A program made the position numbers and the translations under genes. This document shows, piece after piece, positions 1 to 5,500 of a stretch of 5,500 nt of DNA. This DNA comes from JAZDEL01 sp043820655 (GTDB lineage Archaea > Iainarchaeota > Iainarchaeia > Iainarchaeales > JAZDEL01): assembly GCA_043820655.1 (NCBI GenBank), contig JBDRDO010000097.1:1-5500 (forward strand). Direction: 5' to 3'. Below the pieces are notes generated by a model, which did not search any database, had not been told where the DNA came from, and saw only the letters and a program-made list of their open reading frames with translations. Position 1 is the first letter of the stretch. Each line of letters starts with the position of its first letter.

Positions 1-108
1 ATATTGCCGGAGTTGCAGGCAGTTTTGACTCCTAACCGGAAAATACCCAAAAAAGGATTACTCGCGAGGTTCACCCGCGCGGGTAATCCCCCACCTGCAA
101 AGGATTGA
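1..108 (+). CDS. C-terminal end of an unidentified protein (5' truncated by the window edge)
   Basis: Frame 1 is open from the first base to a TGA at 106-108, giving the last 35 residues of a protein. The tail is basic and proline-rich (PNRKIPKKG, then RAGNPPPAKD at the very end) and looks unstructured. The next gene starts only 4 nt after the stop on the same strand, which suggests it is the upstream member of the same operon. The piece is too short to assign to a family. Given the helicase downstream, a replication protein such as a primase is possible, but nothing in these residues shows it. The frame could also be open by chance, since 35 codons without a stop is not strong evidence; the tight spacing to the next gene is the main support. 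Confidence 0.5.
   Translation: MLPELQAVLTPNRKIPKKGLLARFTRAGNPPPAKD
55..89 (+). repeat. Strong 12-bp inverted repeat (hairpin) in the tail of the first gene
   Basis: GGATTACTCGCG at 55-66 pairs with CGCGGGTAATCC at 78-89: twelve consecutive pairs with one T-G wobble (62 with 82) and an 11-nt loop (67-77). No T-run follows, so it is not a classic intrinsic terminator. It sits inside the last codons of the truncated gene and about 24 nt before the next start codon. It could be an RNA structure affecting the operon (processing or attenuation) or a DNA site such as a protein-binding or recombination site. The pairing is directly visible; the role is unknown. Confidence 0.7.
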
Positions 109-112
109 TTTG

Positions 113-268
113 ATGCAATACACACGAAAAGAATTAGCAACCTTGCCCGAGTCTGAACTTAAAAAAGTTCTCAGGCAATTGCGCGGATTCAAAAGGCAAA
201 TAGACAGGGCAGAACAGGAAACGGCAAAAATGCCATGTGCTTTTTATTGGGAGCAAGGAGCAAACTGA
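113..268 (+). CDS. Small helical charged protein of unknown function, 51 aa
   Basis: The ATG at 113 follows an SD-like GGATTGAT (102-109) and lies 4 nt after the previous stop; the frame ends at TGA 266-268. The product starts MQYTRKELATLPESELKKVL and continues with an Arg/Lys/Gln/Glu-rich stretch to about residue 40. This is the composition of a single amphipathic or coiled-coil helix hairpin, and the last 11 residues contain one Cys and one Trp. There is no membrane segment or signal peptide. Proteins of this size and composition are common in archaeal and bacterial mobile elements, sometimes as small DNA-binding or accessory replication proteins, but no family is recognisable here. The coding call rests on start context and operon spacing, so it is moderate. 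Confidence 0.55.
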   Translation: MQYTRKELATLPESELKKVLRQLRGFKRQIDRAEQETAKMPCAFYWEQGAN

Positions 269-288
269 AACTAAAGGCGGGCGGAACT

Positions 289-498
289 ATGGCGGAAGGG
301 CGGAAACTATTTTCTGATTTATTGAATAAGCGGGTTAAGCTAACCTATTGCGAGGAAGCCGGGCGCGAATTATATTACACGGGCAAAATTGTAGAATTGT
401 TTGGTAATCACGTATCATTTAAGGACAAATTCGGAAATCTTTGTTATTTCAGGCATGATTGCATAAGGCGGGTTGAGCGCCGGGACGGGGGGGCATAA
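289..498 (+). CDS. Small beta-rich protein with an Sm/Hfq-like (SH3-type barrel) pattern, 69 aa
   Basis: The chosen start is the ATG at 289, preceded by a GGCGGGCGG purine-rich stretch. An in-frame ATG at 235 would overlap the previous gene by 34 nt and add an unlikely 18-residue extension. The stop TAA is at 496-498. After a short helix-like head (MAEGRKLFSDLL, residues 1-12), strand-like blocks follow: RVKLTY (14-19), LYYTGKIVELF (27-37), HVSFKD (40-45), LCYF (50-53) and CIRRVE (57-62). This order, with G31 in the bent second strand, an Asp/Gly turn (KDKFGN, 44-49) and a final HDCIRRV resembling the KHAIS-type Sm2 end of Hfq, fits the Sm/LSm fold. That family usually has 60-80 residues and forms RNA-binding rings. 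I infer the fold from pattern only; another SH3-like barrel is equally possible. It is part of the gene string leading to the helicase. Confidence 0.75.
   Translation: MAEGRKLFSDLLNKRVKLTYCEEAGRELYYTGKIVELFGNHVSFKDKFGNLCYFRHDCIRRVERRDGGA
487..493 (+). other. Run of seven G at the junction of two small genes (possible slip site)
   Basis: Seven consecutive G sit in the last codons of the 69-aa gene (GAC GGG GGG GCA TAA). A -1 slip here would read GGG GGC ATA ATG and run directly into the frame of the downstream 43-aa gene, bypassing the TAA at 496-498. The run also supplies a G-rich stretch 4 nt before the ATG at 498, so it may act as its ribosome binding site. It is also a typical place for a sequencing or assembly length error. 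Confidence 0.5.
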
Positions 499-629
499 TG
501 GACGCACCGACATTTAGCGATTTGAACCCGACAATAGAACACATTGAAAGACTTTCCGGCGCGGCGGTTGTGCGAATGATTTTAGACGGTCAGCACTACA
601 CCGGAACGCTGGGGAAGGTGAGAATATGA
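498..629 (+). CDS. Very small protein, 43 aa, apparently a shortened relative of the preceding Sm-like protein
   Basis: The ATG at 498 overlaps the preceding TAA by one base (TAATG) and the TGA at 627-629 overlaps the helicase ATG by four (ATGA), which is typical of translational coupling. The protein reads MDAPTFSDLNPTIEHIERLS, then a strand-like AVVRMILDGQHYTGTLGKVRI. It shares with the upstream 69-aa protein an FSDL near the start and a hydrophobic strand followed by YTG and an alternating strand. This looks like the first two strands of an Sm1-type motif with the rest missing. It may be a decayed or minimal paralogue, or a leader ORF whose translation delivers ribosomes to the helicase start. 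No function can be assigned. The neat overlaps at both ends are the main evidence that it is translated. Confidence 0.6.
   Translation: MDAPTFSDLNPTIEHIERLSGAAVVRMILDGQHYTGTLGKVRI
615..622 (+). promoter_or_regulatory. Ribosome binding site of the helicase gene
   Basis: AAGGTGAG contains GGTGA, a close match to the 16S rRNA 3' end complement, 4 nt before the ATG at 626. It is the best SD in the window and fixes the helicase start. It lies inside the last codons of the 43-aa gene, in line with coupled translation. Confidence 0.75.
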
Positions 630-1972
630 CCGCGCGCAAGACTAAAACTTATGACGCGCACAATTCGGCGCGGTTCTATAGTGGCGAAGGCAACGAAAAG
701 AGGCTTTGCTATGACCTGCTTGCAAAAGAAGTCATGGCGGATATTTCAATCCTAACCGCAGAGGACAACAGCGAGATGTTTTACTATGATGACGCGGCTG
801 GCATATACAGGCGTGGGGCTAAAAACAAAATAAAAGTAATTGCGAAGGTGCTAACTGAGCAGAAAATAACAACACACCAGACGCGGGAGCTTCTATTTCA
901 AATTGAAACAAAAACCTATATAGACCGTGATAAATTTGACAAGGAAAAGCACCTCATTGTCCTTAAAAATTGCGTTTATGATTTGAAAACAAACAAAACA
1001 CAACCGCACACAGACGGCATAAAAGCAACGTCATGCATCCCGATCGAATACAATCCTGATGCGGATTGCCCTGCGGTTAAGAAATTCATGGGCGAGATAT
1101 TAGATGAACGCGGAGTTAAGACCGTGCAGCAGTTATTCGGTTATTGCCTGTGGCGGGATTACCCGATACAGCGCGCGGTTATGCTTGTTGGGGATGGCAG
1201 CAACGGCAAGAGCACTTTGATTAACCTTCTTAAAGCATTTCTCGGCAAGGAGAACTGTGTCTCTAAAGAGCTCCAGAACCTTGACACAAGCAAGAACAGA
1301 TTTGCTACTGCTCCGCTTTATGGCAAGCTGGCGAACCTTGCCGCCGACATAAGCGACCGAGCAATGCTCGCCACAGGAACTTTTAAGGCGCTTACAGGCG
1401 GCGATAGTATTCCAGCCGAGAGAAAATTCAAAGAATCGTTTGAATTTGTCAATTACTCAAAACAGATTTATTCAGCAAACCGCCTGCCAGCTGTGAAGGA
1501 CAAGACAGATGCGTTTTTCCGCAGGTGGGTTTTGTTGTTCTTTGACCACAAATTCGAGGGCGAGAATGATGATAAAAACATGCTTTCAAAGCTCACAACG
1601 CCAGAGGAGATAAGCGGCGCTTTTAATTGGGCGATTGAAGGCTTGAAAGAACTGCTTGCAGCTGGAGACTTCACCTCGGCAATACCAACGGATGAACTGC
1701 GGGAGAAATACAACGCGCTTTCAAATTCGCTGGGTGCGTTTGTTGCGGATTGTGTTGAGCCACAGGCTGGCAATAGCATAAGCAAGAGCGACCTTTATTC
1801 CGCTTATTCTGAATATTGCCGCAAGAACAACCTGCCTATACTATTAAAAGAGAAGGTCGGTCGGGATTTGCAGCAGCATATAGAAGCAGGCGAAGGAAAG
1901 AAAGGCAGCGACCGCGCCTGGACAGGCATAAGACTCAAAGAAGGCAAGCAGAAAGAAATAGGCGAATTTTAA
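626..1972 (+). CDS. D5/P4-family superfamily 3 replicative helicase (plasmid or virus type) without a primase domain
   Basis: This 448-aa protein is an AAA+ DNA helicase of superfamily 3, expected to form a hexamer that unwinds DNA at the origin of a plasmid, virus or integrated element. Residues about 40-180 match the D5_N-type region that precedes the ATPase (LKNCVYDLKT, then the Pro- and Asp-rich IPIEYNPDADCP, then QQLFGYCLW). The Walker A is GDGSNGKST (189-197). The Walker B region is KLANLAADIS (234-243), the sensor-1/motif C is YSANRLP (282-288) with Asn285, and the arginine pair RR is at 299-300. The C-terminus has an SDLYSAYSEYCRKNN segment (388-402), typical of the wing-helix tail of phage/plasmid primases. 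Most P4-family proteins are longer because an archaeo-eukaryotic or TOPRIM primase precedes this module. Here only about 40 residues do, so it is helicase only. The start is set by a strong SD and a 4-nt overlap with the gene before. It probably ends the operon, as an AT-rich gap follows. Confidence 0.92.
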   Translation: MTARKTKTYDAHNSARFYSGEGNEKRLCYDLLAKEVMADISILTAEDNSEMFYYDDAAGIYRRGAKNKIKVIAKVLTEQKITTHQTRELLFQIETKTYIDRDKFDKEKHLIVLKNCVYDLKTNKTQPHTDGIKATSCIPIEYNPDADCPAVKKFMGEILDERGVKTVQQLFGYCLWRDYPIQRAVMLVGDGSNGKSTLINLLKAFLGKENCVSKELQNLDTSKNRFATAPLYGKLANLAADISDRAMLATGTFKALTGGDSIPAERKFKESFEFVNYSKQIYSANRLPAVKDKTDAFFRRWVLLFFDHKFEGENDDKNMLSKLTTPEEISGAFNWAIEGLKELLAAGDFTSAIPTDELREKYNALSNSLGAFVADCVEPQAGNSISKSDLYSAYSEYCRKNNLPILLKEKVGRDLQQHIEAGEGKKGSDRAWTGIRLKEGKQKEIGEF

Positions 1973-1982
1973 TAACCAATCC

Positions 1983-2011
1983 ACTTTTAAAAAGTTCAGA
2001 TGTTGCTTTTT
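1983..2011 (+). terminator. Possible terminator after the helicase gene
   Basis: ACTTTT-A-AAAAGT (1983-1995) is a perfect odd-centred palindrome 10 nt after the helicase stop, followed by a T-run GCTTTTT ending at 2011. T-rich stretches are the usual terminator signal in archaea; as a bacterial hairpin the AT-only core would be weak. A second stem, GGCT (2021-2024) with AGCC (2038-2041), extended by TGTG (2013-2016) with CACA (2041-2044) if a 4-nt bulge is allowed, lies just downstream. The gene order supports a transcript end here. Confidence 0.35.
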
Positions 2012-2039
2012 CTGTGAAATGGCTAACTTCTATGCTCAG

Positions 2040-2099
2040 CCACAATATTTATTAATGAAGTATTACTATAATTAAACGCCCGAATGCGGGCAATTGTGG
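2040..2099 (+). repeat. Nested inverted repeats bracketing the promoter region of the giant gene
   Basis: CCACAAT (2040-2046) is repeated inverted as ATTGTGG (2093-2099), 46 nt apart. Inside lie TTAAT (2052-2056) with ATTAA (2071-2075), and GCCCG-AATG-CGGGC (2078-2091), a 14-bp near-perfect palindrome. Together they cover the space between the putative promoter and the start codon at 2103. They could be operator half-sites, a 5' leader structure, or a recombination or boundary site between the replication operon and the giant gene. The repeats are visible; their use is not known. Confidence 0.45.
2045..2076 (+). promoter_or_regulatory. Promoter-like AT-rich region for the giant surface-protein gene
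   Basis: Two TATA-type elements lie in this stretch: ATATTTATTAA (2045-2055) and ACTATAATTAAA (2065-2076). For an archaeal promoter the second would place transcription start near 2093-2102, giving an almost leaderless mRNA for the ATG at 2103 or a short leader for the TTG at 2121; the first would give a leader of about 30 nt. In a bacterial reading, TATAAT at 2067-2072 is a perfect -10 box, but no good -35 is visible 17 nt upstream. The position, after an operon end and before a large gene, supports a promoter. Confidence 0.45.
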
Positions 2100-2102
2100 T
2101 TA

Positions 2103-5100
2103 ATGGGGAAAGGGGTTATTTTGAACCTTGAAGGGCTTAAGGAAAAGATAATGGGCATTTATTCCAGCGCGGAGGATGCGTACTACAATTTCCTTGACAA
2201 AATAGACGAGCACATCCCGATCTACAAACTAATAGACCCGATTGACAGGGTTATTCCCTCATTTATTCTTTTCATCCTGTTTATCCTGCTCCTTCTCCTG
2301 CTTGTCGCATGGACCGCATTTGTGTTTGTAACAGGCGGCTTCGGAGGGGGTGCGGTGTTCATTGTGCAGGACGAACTCGGCGTGCCGCTTTCGGGAATTG
2401 AGGTTAAGATTGAGCATTCCGCGGGAATTGAAACTTACATAAGCGATGCGCAGGGTGAATTCAGTTTTGCATTGCCCGATGAAACAGTAAGGGTTACTGC
2501 CGAGGCATCGGGCTATGAAAAATACTCGCGAAACCATGTTGTCAAGCGCGGGGATACGGGGCCTAACATAATCACGCTTGAAAAGGCAGTTGAAACAGGC
2601 ACAATGCAGTTGAACATAAGGATTGTGGATTCCTCGGGCGAAAGCATTAAGGACCAGGTAAAACTGACATTTTCATGCAGCAGCAACAGGGCAAGCCCCC
2701 CTGCGGGAAAGACAACAAGGACAGGCAGTGCATCTGTTTCAGTTGAGATTGCCTGCGGAACCCTTACAACTAAGGCAAGCGCAACAGGCTACAATGACGG
2801 CAAGTCCGTTGACAGCGTGAAAACCGCAGGCACAATAACAATAACGCTTTCCGCAAAGGACACATCCAACGGCAATCTCTGGGTAAAGGTTGTTGATGCG
2901 GAAACCGATAAGGCTCTTTCAGGCATAATGCTTGGGCTACAGCGCGAAACAAGTTCGGGAAGTTCCTTTGTTGAATATGCCGAGACAGGAAGCTCGGGCA
3001 CGCACAGCTTTGACGGTCTTTATGCGGGGTCATATTTGGTTGTTGCGGAGGATGATTCCGAGGAATACATTTCAAAAACAAGCGGCAGTGTGGCAGTGCT
3101 TGACGGCAAAACAGCGGACCTGACAATCGGGATGCAAAGGCGCGATGAAAGCACAGGTCCCGCGGAAAAGGCGCTCCTGCAGTTCATTGACGAGGATTCT
3201 GGCGATTATATTTACGGCGTAATGGTTTCGCTGTATGCGGATGATGTTTTCAGCAAAACCGCGGAGAGCGTTGCGGACGGAAGTGTTGAATTCAAGAACC
3301 TTGACCCTGAAACGAATTATGATGCAGTTGCGGAGCATGAGGGTTATTTGACAAAGGTTATAGTGAATCTGCCGCTTATTGCAAATTCCAGCCGCAAAGC
3401 GGAAAAGGTTTTCATGATTCCCGTTACTGAGGAGAACGCAGGAACCGCGAAAGTTAAGGTCACAAAACAGGGCGGAACGCCCGCGGAATCGGCAGCAGCA
3501 ATGCTCTACAGCACGGACTTTAGTTTCCCGATAGGCATTGCAACAACAGGCTCATCCGGCGAGGTTTCATTCTACAACCTCCCGCCGCTCACATATTACG
3601 CATATGCGGAACTGGGGGATTTGAGCGGCACATCCTCCGAAGAGGGGATGGATGACGGCGAAACAATAAATCTGTTTGTGGCGCTTGATTCTCAATCCTC
3701 CGAGGGCGGAATACGCGCCGGTGTTGAGGACGGATCCGGCGCCGCAATTGAGGGCGCGCTTGTGGAATTCTTTGATTCAGTTACGGGGGAAAAGCTCGGG
3801 GAAAAGCAGAGTGATGCAGGCGGACTTGTGGAGGAAATGAAACTTGCCCCCGGGGAACTGCCGTATATGCGCGCCTCAAAGGCGGGATTCCTTACGCACA
3901 CAACAGCGGCATATGAAATACTGCCCAGCACAACAATAGATGTGAAGATAACCCTGCAGGCGGAAAGCCCGGACATGCCCGAGCCCCCTGATTTTGATTT
4001 TAAACTTTCACGCGTGCTAAACACGCATTTTGAAACCGCGGAAGTGATGAGCGCGGACACAACATATAATTTCCTTTTCACAATAACCCTGCCCGATGAA
4101 TTTTCTGATGTTGAATCCGTTGTAAGGGCGGGCCTGCAGGAAAATGAAACAGCGGGGGATTCTATTGTTGTGATAAAGGGGATTTCTCACTCTCCCGCAT
4201 CCGCAACTTTCTCAGCATGTTATGATTCCGGGGACAATTACGCGGACTGCGATATAACCGCGGATGACGCAAAGCAGGTGAGGGTTTCATACGGTGTCCT
4301 GCCAAAAGGCACGTATGATTTCATGGTTAAGGCATATGTAAAGCCGCTTTCGGACGGGGAGCAGGAGGAAAGTGTTGTTGAAATCCGCTACGGCGCAAAT
4401 GCGGAATACGGGGATGTAACAACATTCAGGCCAGATGAGGAAACGCTTTACCTTGCATCATTCCCCTTCGGGCCGATAACCGACTGGGACGGCGATGGCG
4501 ATGATGATAATGACGGAGGCGGGGAGGGGGATGCATCAATCATCCTTGAACTCACAGATCCAAGTAAAAGTTACATGAGCCGGAAGCACACCTTTGATGG
4601 AAATCCGTTTACGGTTCCCGCGGGAATGCAGTTCAGACTTAAGTATATATTAGTCAACCGCTCGGACCAGGACTTTACAGACTTCCCAATTGAAATAACC
4701 ACTGAAAGCAGTGCAATAAAACTTAATAACACGGGCGGCAACATAGGTCTTGTGCCCGCAGGCACCTCCAAAACAGGGGCATTCCTGTTTGAGACCCTTG
4801 AGGAGGCGGATGCAGCGGAACTTGTTGTTACTGCCGTTCCCCAGACAGGCGAGGTAAGCAAAACAGCGAAACTAATAATCGTGTCCCCCTTGGGACTTGA
4901 GGTAAAGCTCCAGCCTGACAAGCTTCCCGCCAATATTTCGACAGGCGTAACCGCGAAGGTTTACTCGGGGATAAAGCTTATGAAGGGCGCGTTTATAACT
5001 GTGACCCAGAACACCGAGGCGGGTGATGCCCCCCTGTCAGGCCTTAGCGGAACCACGGATGACAGGGGCAATTATACATTCACATTCGGCGCTTATGATT

Positions 5101-5500
5101 ATCCCGCAACATTCAAGGTGCATGCGGAAAAAATAGGATATGCCGCGGGCTTTGCTGAAATTTCAGTTGCAGGTTCGGAAGGCGGGAAAGATGATTACGG
5201 GGATGACGGGGAGCTTGAATGCATTGAAATTGAGCCCATGCGGAAGGTTTTGAATGTTGCGGGAAGTGGCACAAATTTTACCGTCAGGAATGTGGGCTGC
5301 CCCGGCACGGTATGGGTATCCCTCGGAAAGGCAACAGGCAGTGACATTTCAACAACACCGGGCATTGACAAGGACGGGGAAATAGTGCTTGCTATTGGAG
5401 AAAGTGCAAATGTAAAAGTGTACTCAAAAATAATTCCCGGCGTGCACCCTGTATTTGTTTACGGAAATTTCGACGGCGGGGAAAAGCTGAAGGCAGGCGT
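2103..5500 (+). CDS. Giant membrane-anchored multi-domain surface protein (carboxypeptidase-regulatory/Ig-like repeats), 3' truncated
   Basis: The frame is open for 1132 codons and runs off the window. Residues 1-52 form a charged, helical, probably cytoplasmic head; 53-76 (FILFILFILLLLLLVAW...) are one transmembrane segment with no cleavage site evident, so it is a signal anchor with the rest outside. Six beta-sandwich domains of carboxypeptidase-regulatory type follow, starting near 84, 168, 257, 357, 447 and 535. Most contain a turn such as SDAQGEF or TGSSGEVSF and a strand ending in A-x-x-x-GY or similar. An irregular domain from about 634 carries two Cys (706 and 716). An Asp/Gly linker at 794-810 (DWDGDGDDDND...) resembles calcium-binding loops. 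CARDB/Ig-like domains follow from 811 and 930, the latter with TTDDRGNYTF and AEKIGY. A last domain from 1037 has Cys1040 and Cys1066, which could pair. At least seven N-x-S/T sequons lie in the outer part. The role is probably surface stalk or adhesion. The start may instead be TTG at 2121. Confidence 0.88.
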   Translation, partial: MGKGVILNLEGLKEKIMGIYSSAEDAYYNFLDKIDEHIPIYKLIDPIDRVIPSFILFILFILLLLLLVAWTAFVFVTGGFGGGAVFIVQDELGVPLSGIEVKIEHSAGIETYISDAQGEFSFALPDETVRVTAEASGYEKYSRNHVVKRGDTGPNIITLEKAVETGTMQLNIRIVDSSGESIKDQVKLTFSCSSNRASPPAGKTTRTGSASVSVEIACGTLTTKASATGYNDGKSVDSVKTAGTITITLSAKDTSNGNLWVKVVDAETDKALSGIMLGLQRETSSGSSFVEYAETGSSGTHSFDGLYAGSYLVVAEDDSEEYISKTSGSVAVLDGKTADLTIGMQRRDESTGPAEKALLQFIDEDSGDYIYGVMVSLYADDVFSKTAESVADGSVEFKNLDPETNYDAVAEHEGYLTKVIVNLPLIANSSRKAEKVFMIPVTEENAGTAKVKVTKQGGTPAESAAAMLYSTDFSFPIGIATTGSSGEVSFYNLPPLTYYAYAELGDLSGTSSEEGMDDGETINLFVALDSQSSEGGIRAGVEDGSGAAIEGALVEFFDSVTGEKLGEKQSDAGGLVEEMKLAPGELPYMRASKAGFLTHTTAAYEILPSTTIDVKITLQAESPDMPEPPDFDFKLSRVLNTHFETAEVMSADTTYNFLFTITLPDEFSDVESVVRAGLQENETAGDSIVVIKGISHSPASATFSACYDSGDNYADCDITADDAKQVRVSYGVLPKGTYDFMVKAYVKPLSDGEQEESVVEIRYGANAEYGDVTTFRPDEETLYLASFPFGPITDWDGDGDDDNDGGGEGDASIILELTDPSKSYMSRKHTFDGNPFTVPAGMQFRLKYILVNRSDQDFTDFPIEITTESSAIKLNNTGGNIGLVPAGTSKTGAFLFETLEEADAAELVVTAVPQTGEVSKTAKLIIVSPLGLEVKLQPDKLPANISTGVTAKVYSGIKLMKGAFITVTQNTEAGDAPLSGLSGTTDDRGNYTFTFGAYDYPATFKVHAEKIGYAAGFAEISVAGSEGGKDDYGDDGELECIEIEPMRKVLNVAGSGTNFTVRNVGCPGTVWVSLGKATGSDISTTPGIDKDGEIVLAIGESANVKVYSKIIPGVHPVFVYGNFDGGEKLKAG
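2109..2115 (+). promoter_or_regulatory. Purine-rich site supporting an alternative TTG start at 2121
   Basis: AAAGGGG lies 5 nt before the in-frame TTG at 2121-2123, the spacing expected of a ribosome binding site, whereas the ATG at 2103 has only GTGGT before it. If used, the protein would begin MNLEGLKEKIMG, six residues shorter, with no effect on the membrane segment or domains. If the mRNA is leaderless, the ATG at 2103 would be preferred. Confidence 0.35.

Noticed and set aside
1..95. A tRNA gene or tRNA fragment as an attachment site, suggested by GGTTCACCC at 68-76
   Set aside because: The flanking sequence gives no acceptor, D or anticodon arms in the right order, and the pairing found is one long 12-bp hairpin rather than a cloverleaf. 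It is also inside an open frame.
235..288. Upstream ATG at 235 as start of the Sm-like gene
   Set aside because: It lacks a ribosome binding site, overlaps the 51-aa gene by 34 nt in another frame, and adds residues outside the beta-barrel pattern; ATG at 289 fits better.
1468..1785. 105-aa open frame on the - strand within the helicase gene
   Set aside because: It lies wholly opposite the conserved helicase motif C and arginine region. Its Ser/Ala-rich sequence is what the reverse of this coding strand produces, and no ribosome binding site was seen.
1816..2055. 79-aa + strand open frame overlapping the helicase 3' end
   Set aside because: It is a shifted reading of the helicase C-terminus with an Arg-rich low-information product (RRRKERQR), and it ends in the repeat-rich intergenic region.
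2259..5000. Several 70-129-aa open frames on the - strand and one on the + strand inside the giant gene
   Set aside because: All lie inside the continuous 1132-codon frame. Their Ser/Leu/Arg/Cys-biased products reflect the codon pattern of the real strand, with no supporting start signals or spacing.
1..5500. CRISPR array, insertion sequence or rRNA gene
   Set aside because: No regularly spaced direct repeats, no transposase motifs and no rRNA-like stretch were seen on reading the window.

Overview
The window most likely comes from an uncultivated prokaryote, and my best guess is a DPANN-type archaeon. The reasons are frequent AGG and ATA codons, short purine-rich ribosome binding sites, and a signal-anchored giant protein built from many beta-sandwich domains in the style of archaeal surface proteins. 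This is an impression from the sequence. A bacterial host is not excluded, because one candidate promoter also reads as a perfect TATAAT box. All genes lie on the + strand; nothing on the - strand looks real.

Left part (1-1972): a tightly packed gene string of the kind found in plasmids, integrated elements or viruses. It starts with the tail of an unidentified gene (1-108). Three small genes follow (113-268, 289-498, 498-629), then a D5/P4-family superfamily 3 helicase (626-1972). Gaps are 4 and 20 nt, followed by overlaps of 1 nt (TAATG) and 4 nt (ATGA), so the string is probably one transcript with coupled translation. The 69-aa product (289-498) has the hydrophobic and glycine pattern of an Sm/Hfq-like small barrel. 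The 43-aa product after it looks like a related but shortened copy. A run of seven G at the junction would fuse the two by a -1 slip. The helicase has all its ATPase motifs but no primase domain, so a partner primase would have to be encoded elsewhere, perhaps upstream.

Middle (1973-2102): a 130-nt AT-rich gap with several nested inverted repeats, a possible terminator for the helicase operon and a promoter-like region for the next gene.

Right part (2103-5500, running off the edge): one open frame of at least 1132 codons. It encodes a protein with a roughly 50-residue cytoplasmic head, one transmembrane segment, and a long chain of carboxypeptidase-regulatory/Ig-like beta-sandwich domains. 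An Asp/Gly-rich linker resembling calcium-binding loops lies between them. It is probably a cell-surface stalk or adhesin-like protein, and either a host gene next to an integrated element or a structural gene of the element. The most interesting material is the Sm-like pair with the G7 junction, the primase-less helicase, the strong hairpin at 55-89, and the repeat-rich boundary at 1973-2102.
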